Positions 6,700-15,218 of a stretch of 64,000 nucleotides of DNA are shown one piece after another. Positions within the stretch are counted from its first letter, which is position 1; each line of letters begins with the position of its first letter. The notes under the pieces were generated by a model. That model saw nothing but the letters and a program-made list of their open reading frames with translations. It searched no databases and had not been told where the DNA came from. The DNA is from Prosthecochloris ethylica (lineage in GTDB: Bacteria; Bacteroidota; Chlorobiia; Chlorobiales; Chlorobiaceae), in assembly GCF_015234275.1 (NCBI RefSeq), contig NZ_JADGII010000005.1, one strand, 5' to 3'. The position numbers were made by a program, and so were the translations under genes.

Positions 6700-8112
6700 A
6701 TGCAGACACCCGACCTGCTTATCATCATCCTGTTTCTGCTTGCCATGACCATCTACGGCATCTGGCAGGGACGCACCAACCGCTCGACAGGCGACTACTT
6801 CCTCGGCGGCCGCAACCTGCCATGGGTGGTCGCCATGTTTTCCATCGTCGCGACAGAAACATCTGTCCTCACCTTCGTCAGCATTCCAGGCATCGCGTAC
6901 CGCGGGGACTGGACCTTTCTGCAGCTCGCCATGGGCTACATCCTCGGACGCGTACTGGTCAGCGCGGTCCTCCTGCCGGCCTATTTCCGCGAGGGGGTCA
7001 CATCCATTTACGAAATTATCGGAACACGGTTCGGTACGTCCATGCAGAAGCTTGCCTCGTCCGTCTTCCTGATCACCAGAATCCTGGCTGACGGCGTTCG
7101 ATACCTGGCCACGGCGGTCGTGGTCGAGGCTGTCACCGGATGGTCCCTTTCCGCCTCCGTCCTGGTCATCGGCCTGGTCACCCTGACCTATACCCTTTCC
7201 GGCGGCATCAGAACCGTTGTCTGGCTCGACAGCATCCAGTTCGTACTCTACCTCGCAGGCGGCATCATCACCATCGGCTACATCCTGCAGAACATTGACA
7301 TTCCCCCCGGAGAGGCCATGACGCACCTCCTGGAAGCCGGAAAACTGAAGCTGATCAATCCCGACATGCATCTGCTGTCAGAGCCGTGGGCGTTTTTCAG
7401 TGCCGTCACCGGCGGCATACTGCTGTCATTCGCGTCTCACGGTGTCGACTACATGATGGTTCAGCGGGCACTTGGCTGCCGGAACCTTGGCGCTGCCCGC
7501 AAAGCCATGATCGGCAGCGGGATTTTTGTCTTTCTCCAGTTCAGCGTCTTTCTCCTGGCAGGATCACTGATCTTCATCTTTCTTGGCGGCGACCCGGGCG
7601 TGGAAAAAGACCGGGAATTCGCATCGTTCATCGTCAACCATCTTCCTGTCGGGCTGAAAGGCATCCTGCTTGCCGGGGTACTGTCGGCTGCGATGTCGAC
7701 ACTCAGCTCGTCGATCAACTCGCTGGCGTCCTCCACCGTCACCGACCTGCTCGGCGGCAGCGCCTCGCTGAACCAGTCCCGACTGATCAGCCTCGGGTGG
7801 GCAGCTGTGCTCATCACCATCGCCCTGGGATTTGACGAGAGCGACAGCGCCATCGTCATCCTCGGGCTGCAGATCGCGTCATTCACGTACGGAGGACTGC
7901 TCGCCCTGTTCCTGCTGTCGAAAAGCAGCCGGAACTTCTCCCCCGTCAGTCTCGGCACAGGCCTGGTGGCAGGCATGACAAGCGTCATGCTGCTGCAGCA
8001 AGCCGGTATCGCCTGGACCTGGTATATCTGCTTCGCACTCATCACCACGATAACCATCGCCTACAGCATCGATCTCCTTGCAGAACTGTTCACACAGAAA
8101 AGCAGGCAATGA
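6700..8112 (+). CDS. Sodium:solute symporter (SSS family), possible muropeptide-sugar importer
   Basis: A 470-residue membrane protein with about 13 hydrophobic segments. SSS-family features include GRTNRSTGDYFLGGRNLPW near the N-terminus, the unwound first-helix Na-site region, VTLTYTLSGGIRTVVWLDSIQF and LLAGVLSAAMSTLSSSINSL. It starts 8 nt after the NamZ-like stop, so it belongs to the same operon. SSS homologues next to MurNAc genes serve as MurNAc or anhydro-sugar transporters in Bacteroidota such as Tannerella. The same role here is inference. A longer in-frame start at 6568 lies inside the NamZ coding region and is rejected. Confidence 0.85.
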   Translation: MQTPDLLIIILFLLAMTIYGIWQGRTNRSTGDYFLGGRNLPWVVAMFSIVATETSVLTFVSIPGIAYRGDWTFLQLAMGYILGRVLVSAVLLPAYFREGVTSIYEIIGTRFGTSMQKLASSVFLITRILADGVRYLATAVVVEAVTGWSLSASVLVIGLVTLTYTLSGGIRTVVWLDSIQFVLYLAGGIITIGYILQNIDIPPGEAMTHLLEAGKLKLINPDMHLLSEPWAFFSAVTGGILLSFASHGVDYMMVQRALGCRNLGAARKAMIGSGIFVFLQFSVFLLAGSLIFIFLGGDPGVEKDREFASFIVNHLPVGLKGILLAGVLSAAMSTLSSSINSLASSTVTDLLGGSASLNQSRLISLGWAAVLITIALGFDESDSAIVILGLQIASFTYGGLLALFLLSKSSRNFSPVSLGTGLVAGMTSVMLLQQAGIAWTWYICFALITTITIAYSIDLLAELFTQKSRQ

Positions 8113-8230
8113 AATCACGTTTGTCTCTGCATTCACCTGTCCGGTGTTGGCATAACGCCGCAGAATAGCTAAATTCTCTCAGGAAACAACCTTCCCCATC
8201 TCATTCATGTAACCACAGGAGGAATCCATC

Positions 8231-8629
8231 ATGGCAAACGGAGAACAGAAACCCGCAATCGCTCAGTCAGTATCAGACCTTGCCGGCAACCTCGGCAATC
8301 TCGCCGTCGCCCCGATCAAGGCTGCCGACCAGAGCCTCCAGGCTCTCATGCCGACTATCGAAAACATCACCCGCAATCTTTCAGGCACGCTGGAAACCGG
8401 GATCAGCACACTCAACACCACCGTCTCCTCGCTGTCTGAACCTGCAGGCAACCTCGTCAGGACTGCCGGCGACCTGGCCTCAGCAGGAATCAGTGCTGTC
8501 AGCAGCGTTGCATGGCAGGGAGCGGAAATCGTCGGATCGGTCGGAAACAGCGCGCTCTCTCTCGTCCAGTCCGCTGCATCAACCGCCGGCAACATGGTCT
8601 CCTCAGTACTGCCAGGGAAAAAACTCTGA
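8231..8629 (+). CDS. Chlorosome-envelope-like protein (CsmB/CsmC/CsmH-type amphipathic)
   Basis: A 132-residue protein with strong AGGAGG Shine-Dalgarno (8217-8222). It is rich in Ala, Ser, Gly, Thr and Leu, nearly lacks aromatic residues (one Trp), and is built of amphipathic helices with Gly/Asn/Pro breaks (SDLAGNLGNLAVAPIK, LSEPAGNLVRTAGDLAS, GNSALSLVQSAASTAGNMV). Composition and the MANGEQ start resemble CsmB/F- and CsmC/H-type chlorosome envelope proteins, and a CsmB/F gene lies 5 kb upstream. It is longer than CsmB, so it may be a divergent paralogue. A strong terminator follows, as expected for an abundant structural protein. The exact Csm class is not certain. Confidence 0.6.
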   Translation: MANGEQKPAIAQSVSDLAGNLGNLAVAPIKAADQSLQALMPTIENITRNLSGTLETGISTLNTTVSSLSEPAGNLVRTAGDLASAGISAVSSVAWQGAEIVGSVGNSALSLVQSAASTAGNMVSSVLPGKKL

Positions 8630-8645
8630 CCCTGACACCCGCAAA

Positions 8646-8670
8646 GGGGCTCACAAAAAAAGTGAGCCCC
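8646..8670 (+). terminator. Terminator of the chlorosome-like gene
   Basis: GGGGCTCAC (8646-8654), loop of seven A, GTGAGCCCC (8662-8670): a perfect 9-bp stem, followed by an A-rich rather than T-rich tract. It lies 16 nt after the stop codon. Confidence 0.75.
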
Positions 8671-8773
8671 AATAAAAAACAAAGATAAATTAGGAAAAAA
8701 GAACATTTTCCTTATTTTTTCAGTTAACGTTATAACATCAGATACATATCGAAAACAACAAGACCTCCTGACC

Positions 8774-9418
8774 GTGCTCAACAACATCCTGAAAGCCACT
8801 TTTTTGACCGCCGCCTTCATCGGCACCCTCATGCTGCCGACCGCTCAGGCGAACGACACACATTCATGGAACACCCTGAACATCAAGCACCGGCTTGACG
8901 ACACGTGGCTGCTGCATATCGGCACCGATCAGAAGTTTGTCGACGACATGTCGGAACATGCCGTCTGGACACTCTTTGCCGGCGCTTATTACCAGGCGAC
9001 CGAAAACCTCTCGGTCGGCCTTGAAGCTCGGCACTGGAAAAAAAAGAAAGCCGGGACCTGGACGGAAGAACACCGCTTCACCCCGGTACTGGTCTACAAA
9101 GACAAACTCAGTCCCCTTGTCCTGACATTCCGGGAACGGGCGGAATTCCGCACCCGTGAAGGTGATGACAGCTGGATAAGCCGCAACTACCTGAAACTCG
9201 CTCTGGCAGCCAGGCCGGTTTCGCCCTACATCGCCAATGAGCTGTTCTATGATGTCACCGCCGAGAAACTCAGCGAAAACCGCCTGACCTTCGGCCTGGA
9301 TATCGGGCTGTCGACAACCGTCAAAACCGGCCTGTACTACATGGTCAAGTCACAGGAAAAATCGGGAGAATGGAACGGGACCAACGTCTTCGGCACCTCG
9401 CTGACGTTTCTCTGGTGA
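8774..9418 (+). CDS. DUF2490-like outer membrane beta-barrel protein
   Basis: GTG at 8774 opens a 214-residue protein with signal peptide (LKATFLTAAFIGTLMLPTAQA) and alternating aromatic beta strands (TWLLHIGTDQKF, LSVGLEARHWKKKKAGTW, LVLTFRERAEFR, VKTGLYYMVKSQEKSGEW) ending in Trp. The HRF..RNYLKL pattern and length match DUF2490 proteins, small outer-membrane barrels of unknown role. It lies 120 nt before the radical SAM fusion on the same strand. Whether it shares that transcript is unclear. Confidence 0.75.
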   Translation: MLNNILKATFLTAAFIGTLMLPTAQANDTHSWNTLNIKHRLDDTWLLHIGTDQKFVDDMSEHAVWTLFAGAYYQATENLSVGLEARHWKKKKAGTWTEEHRFTPVLVYKDKLSPLVLTFRERAEFRTREGDDSWISRNYLKLALAARPVSPYIANELFYDVTAEKLSENRLTFGLDIGLSTTVKTGLYYMVKSQEKSGEWNGTNVFGTSLTFLW

Positions 9419-9494
9419 TCAACCCTGGCAGGCGACCCCGAAAGGCCGGGCAGCTGCCTGCACTGAAACCTTTTACAGCGCCCCCATGTTGTAG

Positions 9495-9534
9495 GATGCG
9501 GACCGCTTACGTTCATAAACTCAAAGTCCGCATC
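9495..9534 (+). promoter_or_regulatory. Inverted repeat directly upstream of the radical SAM fusion start
   Basis: GATGCGGAC (9495-9503) and GTCCGCATC (9526-9534) form a perfect 9-bp inverted repeat with a 22-nt loop, ending 4 nt before the ATG at 9539. No Shine-Dalgarno is visible there. The RNA hairpin would cover the ribosome-binding region, so translational control or a DNA operator is plausible. Confidence 0.45.
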
Positions 9535-9538
9535 TGCC

Positions 9539-12500
9539 ATGCCTCACCGCCTTTCCGGCTGGAACCGGATGGTTTCAGACTCTGTTCCCGTCTACATCAA
9601 TACGCGCACTGCCGACTGGTTCGTACCGAATACCAGCGCAGACCGCCTGCTTCAGGAGCTTGCCTCCACAGGAGACGGCAACGACAGCCCGCTTCACCAG
9701 AATTTTCTTGACCGGCTGCCGGCCCGGGCTCCTGAGCCCTACAACGGGAGAAAAGATCTGCTCAGGCTCGAGCATATCCGCGAGCTGTGGTTCCATATCA
9801 CGAACCGCTGTAATATGGCCTGCTCGCACTGCCTGTTTGCCTCGTCCCCCGGTGAACAGCAAGAGCTCGAAGCAGACAGGGTGCTCGAACTCGGGAGAGA
9901 AGCATGGCAGAACGGCTGCAGGCTCTTCGCCCTTACAGGAGGAGAGCCGCTCGTGCACCGCGATATCCGAAAGATCCTGCAGGGACTGCTGGACCTGGAG
10001 GGTTCCCACGTGGTGATTCTCACCAACGGCCTGCTTGCAGGAACACTGGTGAAAGAGTTTTCAGAATACCGCGACAGGCTGCATCTGCAGATCAGTATCG
10101 ACGGGCTCGAACGTCATCACGACCTGCTCCGGGGAGACGGAGCTTTCAGCAAGCTCGACGATGTGCTCCGGGACCTGCGCACGCAACAGGTCCCCTGTAC
10201 CCTGTCGATGTGCGTTACCCGGCAGAATATGACAGATATGGAAGAGATTGTGCGTTACAGTGCAAGGCACGGGGTAACGAACCTCCATTTCATGTGGTAC
10301 TTTGTGCGCGGGCGCGGAACACAAGAACAGTTCGCTCCGCCCGGAGAACTGTCCGGGCATCTGCGTCGCGCAGCCGAAACAGGCGAGCAGCTCGGCGTTC
10401 ACATCGACAACATCGAATCGATGAAAACAAGGGTCTTCGCTCCGGCAGGAACCATCCATGACGGCAGTACCGCCGGCTGGGAATCCATGGCCATCGGGCC
10501 GGACGGCATGCTCTACCCGACCGCTGCCCTCGTCGGGGTCGCTGAACTGGCCACCCCGATCGAAAAGGATCTCGAAACAGCGTGGAAAGAAAGCGCCGTG
10601 CTCGACCGCATCAGATCGACCTCGATCACCGGAGACTCTTCACCGATGCGCTATATTCTCGGAGGAGGAGACCTTGACCACAGCTATATCGCCGGAGGAA
10701 CCTTCACCGGCCGGGACCCTTACCGGGAGCTGGACGAATCCATCGCCCTGTGGCTGATAGCCCGGTCGGTCCGGGGACAGGCTCGCGAATTCAAGCCGGA
10801 GATACGGCTGCAGATGGGAGAGATCCTCGAAAGCTGCGGAGCTCACGGAAGCATCGCGCTCACCCACTCGAACTGCCTGCTGGCGACGGCTACGAACGAA
10901 AGCCTCACCTCCATCCAGGAGTTTTACAGCTCGGCTGCCGGAGATCGGAACGACGAGATCCTCAACCCCGTCGGCTACGATACAGCTCTCGTCAGCCATA
11001 TCCCCGAAGCCTACCGGTTCCGGGGCTACGGATGCGGCAGCCCGGTCATGGATGCCGAGATCGAAGAAAACGAAGACGTGGTCGACCTCGGGTGCGGCAG
11101 CGGTGTCGAATGCTTCATTGCCGCCCGCATGACAGGGAAAAACGGTTCAGTCACCGGTATCGACATGCTCGAACCGATGCTGGCGCTTGCGGAAAAAGCA
11201 CGTACAGACGTAGCTCGCTCCCTCGGCTACAGTAACGTAACGTTCCGAAAAGCCCTGCTGGAACAGCTGCTGCTCGACAACGGTTCAGCGGACGTGGTCC
11301 TTTCCAACTGCGTCATGAACCTCTCCCTCGACAAGCGCAGGGCCTGGAGCGAAATCTTCCGCGTACTCCGTCCGGGCGGAAGAGCCGTGATCTCCGATGT
11401 CGTCTGTGAAACCGAACCGGATGCCTCACTGCGCAACGATGAGACCCTCAGGGGGGAGTGCATTGCCGGCGCCCTGACAGAAACACACCTGCTTGGCCTG
11501 CTCGAAGAGACCGGCTTCACGGCCATCAGCCTTGTCAAGCGCTTTCCGTACAGAACCGTCAGAGGACACCGGTTTTATTCGCTGACCTTCAGGGCCGTCA
11601 AACCGCGAACGAGCGAGACAGTACGAGCCATGTACCGGGGCCCGCTGCCATGGCTTGCCTCTGAAGACGGCACCCTCATCAAGCGTGGAGCAGCCGTCAC
11701 GATCCGGCGGCAGCAGGCAGAAGAGCTGGGTGATGCCCTGTTTCTGCTCGACGATGACGGCTACGTCACCAACATCGAAGCGGAAAACTGCTGTTCCTGT
11801 GCAACGGCACCGGAAGAACGGCAGGCAACCGCTTCACCATCTTCAGCCGATACCGCCAGCCATCACGACTCAGGCTGCCTGGTCTGCGGCTCTCCGCTGC
11901 AGTACCAGGAACATGAGGCGCAACGCACCTGCCACTACTGCGGCCGGGAATTCAGCACGCAAACGGTCTGCACGCAAGGACACTTCGTCTGCGACAGCTG
12001 TCACGCCGAGGATGCCATCGATGTCATCCGCCACCTCTGCCTGACCACCCGGGAAACCGATATGCTGCGCCTGTTCGAGCAGATCCGGCGACACCCGTCA
12101 GTCAACCTTCACGGCCCTGAATACCATGCGATGGTACCGGGCATTATTCTGGCTTCCTACAGGAATCTCGGCGGCGACATCATCGACATGAACATTGAGA
12201 GCGGGATCAGCCGGGGCAGCACTATCAGCGGAGGATCATGCGGGTTCATGGGAATCTGCGGGGCTGCTGCCGGAGCAGGGATCGCTTTCAGCATCATGCT
12301 GAAAGCCAATCCGCTCAAACCCGCCGAACGCAAATCCGCACAACAGGTCACTGCGGAGATTCTCGGTCGCATCGCCAGGCTCAAAGCTGCCCGCTGCTGC
12401 CAGCGCGACTGCTGGATTGCACTGACAACAAGTGCGGAAATCTCGAAAAAGCAGCTCGACATTCCCCTCAGGGCCGAGCACTCCATGACCTGCACCCAGA

Positions 12501-12547
12501 AAGAACTCAACAAGGAATGTCTTGGAAAAGGATGCCCGATCTTCTGA
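9539..12547 (+). CDS. Radical SAM + ArsM-like methyltransferase + DUF5714-like Cys-rich fusion protein (1002 aa)
   Basis: Three domains are visible. Residues about 75-340 are a radical SAM domain: CNMACSHC gives the 4Fe-4S cysteines 91, 95 and 98, and TGGEPL (133-138) is the SAM-binding motif. A SPASM-like GPDGMLYPTA (320-329) has Thr where Cys is usual. Residues about 490-690 are an ArsM-like SAM methyltransferase: DLGCGSG (516-522), YGCGSP (Cys499), SNCVMNLS (Cys591) and GECIAGAL (Cys641), matching three As(III)-binding Cys of ArsM. Residues about 750-1002 are a Cys-rich DUF5714-like region with zinc-ribbon CLVCG..CHYCG..CDSC, GGSCGFMGICG and a terminal CLGKGCPIF. The gene overlaps the ABC permease gene, so it is coupled to the importer. 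Substrate and product are unknown. Confidence 0.9.
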   Translation: MPHRLSGWNRMVSDSVPVYINTRTADWFVPNTSADRLLQELASTGDGNDSPLHQNFLDRLPARAPEPYNGRKDLLRLEHIRELWFHITNRCNMACSHCLFASSPGEQQELEADRVLELGREAWQNGCRLFALTGGEPLVHRDIRKILQGLLDLEGSHVVILTNGLLAGTLVKEFSEYRDRLHLQISIDGLERHHDLLRGDGAFSKLDDVLRDLRTQQVPCTLSMCVTRQNMTDMEEIVRYSARHGVTNLHFMWYFVRGRGTQEQFAPPGELSGHLRRAAETGEQLGVHIDNIESMKTRVFAPAGTIHDGSTAGWESMAIGPDGMLYPTAALVGVAELATPIEKDLETAWKESAVLDRIRSTSITGDSSPMRYILGGGDLDHSYIAGGTFTGRDPYRELDESIALWLIARSVRGQAREFKPEIRLQMGEILESCGAHGSIALTHSNCLLATATNESLTSIQEFYSSAAGDRNDEILNPVGYDTALVSHIPEAYRFRGYGCGSPVMDAEIEENEDVVDLGCGSGVECFIAARMTGKNGSVTGIDMLEPMLALAEKARTDVARSLGYSNVTFRKALLEQLLLDNGSADVVLSNCVMNLSLDKRRAWSEIFRVLRPGGRAVISDVVCETEPDASLRNDETLRGECIAGALTETHLLGLLEETGFTAISLVKRFPYRTVRGHRFYSLTFRAVKPRTSETVRAMYRGPLPWLASEDGTLIKRGAAVTIRRQQAEELGDALFLLDDDGYVTNIEAENCCSCATAPEERQATASPSSADTASHHDSGCLVCGSPLQYQEHEAQRTCHYCGREFSTQTVCTQGHFVCDSCHAEDAIDVIRHLCLTTRETDMLRLFEQIRRHPSVNLHGPEYHAMVPGIILASYRNLGGDIIDMNIESGISRGSTISGGSCGFMGICGAAAGAGIAFSIMLKANPLKPAERKSAQQVTAEILGRIARLKAARCCQRDCWIALTTSAEISKKQLDIPLRAEHSMTCTQKELNKECLGKGCPIF

Positions 12548-13359
12548 AGACGACAAACTCGCTTCCTATATGGAAAAAATCACTCCAGGCAGCGGCATCG
12601 GCTCTCATGATCGTCCTGCTGTGGCAGCTGACCGCTGCAGGAGCCCTGTTGCTGAGAGGAGTCGAATTTCCGGGACCAGCCGACACCCTGCAGCGAATCA
12701 TCGAGCTGACCGGAGGCCGGGAACTGTCGGGGCACCCGATCGCCACCCACATCCGCTCGAGCCTGCAACGCTGGATAGGAGGTCTTCTCGTGGCGTCAAC
12801 CGCCGGTATCGCATGGGGCGTAGCCGCCGGCCGATCGCCACTGTTCGAGTCGCTGACATCGCGCATTCCGCAGCTGCTGCTCCTGATTCCCGGTCTTGCC
12901 TGGATCCCCGTCGCACTGCTTCTCTTCGGGATCGGTGAACAGTCGACCATGTTCATGATCACGATATCTGCTTTCGCTCCGATCGCCGTCAATGTCCAGT
13001 CCGGCATCAAGCACGTCGACACTTCGCTGGTACGCGCCGCACGAATGATGGGAGCCGGCCCCGCGACCCTGTTTTTCAGTGTGCTCCTGCCGGCAGCGCT
13101 GCCATCGATCATCAGCGGCCTTCGCATCGGCACAGGAACCGGGTGGCGGGTGCTGGTCGCCGCGGAAATGATTGTAGGAACGGGAACCGGACTGGGATAC
13201 TCCATCATCCAGGCCCGCTGGACACTTGATTATGCATCGTCCTTCGCCTGCATCGCCATCATCTGCATGGTCGGTCTGCTGGTGGAACAGGTCATGTTCC
13301 GGCAGCTGGAACGACGTACCCTGGAACGCTGGAGCCTGAAAACGCGTGAGGAGAGATAG
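12532..13359 (+). CDS. ABC transporter permease, TauC/SsuC-type
   Basis: A 275-residue permease with about six membrane segments and the EAA-like loop RAARMMGAGPATLFFSVLLPAALP split across the cytoplasmic turn, typical of nitrate/sulfonate/taurine/HMP-type importers. ATG 12532 (MPDLLKTT) is used; ATG 12517 adds five residues. Either way the gene overlaps the 3' end of the radical SAM fusion (by 16 or 31 nt), so translation is coupled. It is followed after 3 nt by the ATPase gene. Confidence 0.9.
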   Translation: MPDLLKTTNSLPIWKKSLQAAASALMIVLLWQLTAAGALLLRGVEFPGPADTLQRIIELTGGRELSGHPIATHIRSSLQRWIGGLLVASTAGIAWGVAAGRSPLFESLTSRIPQLLLLIPGLAWIPVALLLFGIGEQSTMFMITISAFAPIAVNVQSGIKHVDTSLVRAARMMGAGPATLFFSVLLPAALPSIISGLRIGTGTGWRVLVAAEMIVGTGTGLGYSIIQARWTLDYASSFACIAIICMVGLLVEQVMFRQLERRTLERWSLKTREER

Positions 13360-13362
13360 CCC

Positions 13363-14148
13363 ATGATCGTCTTCGACAAGGTCACAAGGAGTTTCCCGCA
13401 CAACGGCCAGGGAAGGGTCACCATACTCGACAACCTGTCGTTCAGCGTACCCCGTGGAGAATTCCTCTGCATCCTCGGCCCGAGCGGATGCGGCAAAACC
13501 ACCCTGCTGAACCTGATTGCCGGATTTCTCATGCCCGACAGCGGGACACTGAGCGTACGGAACACCGCCGTCACCGCTCCGGGACCTGACCGGGCCATGG
13601 TCTTTCAGGAACCGACGCTCTTTCCCTGGCTGACAGTCCTGCAGAACGTCATGTTCGGTCTCCGCCGCCAGGGTATCACACGGAGCAGCTGCAGAAAGCA
13701 GGCATTGCATCACCTGGAAATCACGGGCCTTGCGCATGCGGTCGGCGAGTACCCGTTCGCCCTGTCCGGCGGCATGCGACAGAGAGTGGCAATCGCACGG
13801 GTACTCGCACTCAACCCCGATGTCCTGCTTATGGACGAACCGTTCAGTGCACTTGATGCCAATACCCGGGAACGCCTGCAGGACGAACTGCTCGCCCTGC
13901 GCACCACACACAGCCGGGCAACCATCGTGTACGTGACGCACAGCGTCAGCGAAGCGGCCTATCTTGCCGACAGGATCATCATTCTCGGGGATCGGGGAAA
14001 CATTGCGCGGGACATCAGCGTAACCGCTCCCCACCCCAGGGAGCGCTCGTCAGCGGAAACCCTCGAACTGAAAACACTGCTTCGAACCTATCTGGGCGAG
14101 CTCTGCAGCTGCATTCCTTCACGCCGGAAACAATTACGCCCGTCATGA
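13363..14148 (+). CDS. ABC transporter ATP-binding protein, TauB/SsuB-type
   Basis: A 261-residue ATPase with Walker A LGPSGCGKTTLLN, Q-loop MVFQEPTLFPWLT, signature LSGGMRQRVAIAR, Walker B VLLMDEPFSALD and H-loop VTHSVSEA. The sequence type is that of nitrate/sulfonate/taurine uptake ATPases. It lies 3 nt after the permease and overlaps the lipoprotein gene by 4 nt, completing a three-gene importer. Confidence 0.93.
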   Translation: MIVFDKVTRSFPHNGQGRVTILDNLSFSVPRGEFLCILGPSGCGKTTLLNLIAGFLMPDSGTLSVRNTAVTAPGPDRAMVFQEPTLFPWLTVLQNVMFGLRRQGITRSSCRKQALHHLEITGLAHAVGEYPFALSGGMRQRVAIARVLALNPDVLLMDEPFSALDANTRERLQDELLALRTTHSRATIVYVTHSVSEAAYLADRIIILGDRGNIARDISVTAPHPRERSSAETLELKTLLRTYLGELCSCIPSRRKQLRPS

Positions 14149-15131
14149 CCATCCTGCACTTTCTTCGACCCGCAAGCCTGCTCTGCTGCTGCCTGGTGCT
14201 GCTCACCTCATGCAACACCGGCGAGAGCGAAACGCTGAGGTTTGCGTTCCAGAACCGGACCGGCAGCGCACTGCCGGTCATTGCCGCCGGGCAGGACCTG
14301 TTCAGACATGAAGGGCTGGAAATCAGGAAACTCCGCTTCAGCAGCGGGCCGGAATGTTTCGAAGCCCTGCATACCGGATCAGCAGATATCGCCAGCATGG
14401 GAGATGCCGCTGCCGTCATCGCATTGTCACGCAACCCGTCTCTGGTTCTTCTGGCAAGCCACAGCAGCGGCGAACACCGCCACCGGATCATGGTTCCGGG
14501 CACTTCCCGGCTGCACGGCCCGCAGGATCTGAAAGGCAAAAGAATCGGCATCAAAAAGGGAACCTCGACATACGGAGCATTCCTGAAATTCCTCGACACC
14601 AACGCTATCGACCCTTCATCGGTCACGATCGTCGACCTTTCCCCCCCTTCGATGGGTGACGCGCTGATATCGGGATCACTCGATGCATTTGTCGCCAGCG
14701 AACCGACTCCGTCAGCTGCAGAACAGCGAGGAGCCAGAGAGCTCGCAACTCTCGGGGGACTCGGAAACACCTATCCGATCGTATTACTGACGAGGAAACG
14801 TATGGTGGATGAACGGCCGGACGATATCAGAAAGCTGACAAGAGCACTGCAGCGAGCGGCCGTTTTCATCGAAACAAACCATGACAGTGCCGCGGCGATC
14901 ATGGCCAGGGGCACAGGTCTTGGCAGGCAGGAGACATCACAGGCCATGATGCGCCACGACTACCAGCTGGAACTGAACGAAACGACACTGCAAAGCCTTC
15001 AGCAAACAGCAGAGTTCCTGCATTCTCAGGGAACGATTCCCATCGAACCCGACATCCGACAACGCTCGAGCGCGGAGTTTCTGCCTTCCGGTCATGTGGA
15101 ACAGAGGCGATCCCGAAAGGACAGTGAATAA
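14145..15131 (+). CDS. ABC transporter substrate-binding lipoprotein (NMT1/TauA-like)
   Basis: A 328-residue protein with lipoprotein signal (LLTSC lipobox) and an NMT1/THI5/TauA-like fold: ETLRFAFQNRTGSALPVIAAGQDLF..EGLEI, then GSADIASMGDAAAV, LKGKRIGIKKGTSTYGAF and DAFVASEPTPSAA. Relatives bind sulfonates, nitrate, thiamine precursors or other small anions and amines. It should be tethered to the outer face of the inner membrane. Being last in the operon with the radical SAM fusion, it probably imports that enzyme's substrate or a precursor. No ligand can be named. Confidence 0.9.
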   Translation: MTILHFLRPASLLCCCLVLLTSCNTGESETLRFAFQNRTGSALPVIAAGQDLFRHEGLEIRKLRFSSGPECFEALHTGSADIASMGDAAAVIALSRNPSLVLLASHSSGEHRHRIMVPGTSRLHGPQDLKGKRIGIKKGTSTYGAFLKFLDTNAIDPSSVTIVDLSPPSMGDALISGSLDAFVASEPTPSAAEQRGARELATLGGLGNTYPIVLLTRKRMVDERPDDIRKLTRALQRAAVFIETNHDSAAAIMARGTGLGRQETSQAMMRHDYQLELNETTLQSLQQTAEFLHSQGTIPIEPDIRQRSSAEFLPSGHVEQRRSRKDSE

Positions 15132-15218
15132 CGGTACATACACAGGTCCCACAGGCGCCGATACGACCCACAGGACCTATGTGCCACTACTGGTTGCTAG
15201 CCATCCTGATGCTGCAGC

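Noticed and set aside
12796..14034. Long antisense frame (412 codons) opposite the ABC permease and ATPase
   Set aside because: It mirrors the codon structure of the sense genes, which have full motif sets; no homology or Shine-Dalgarno.
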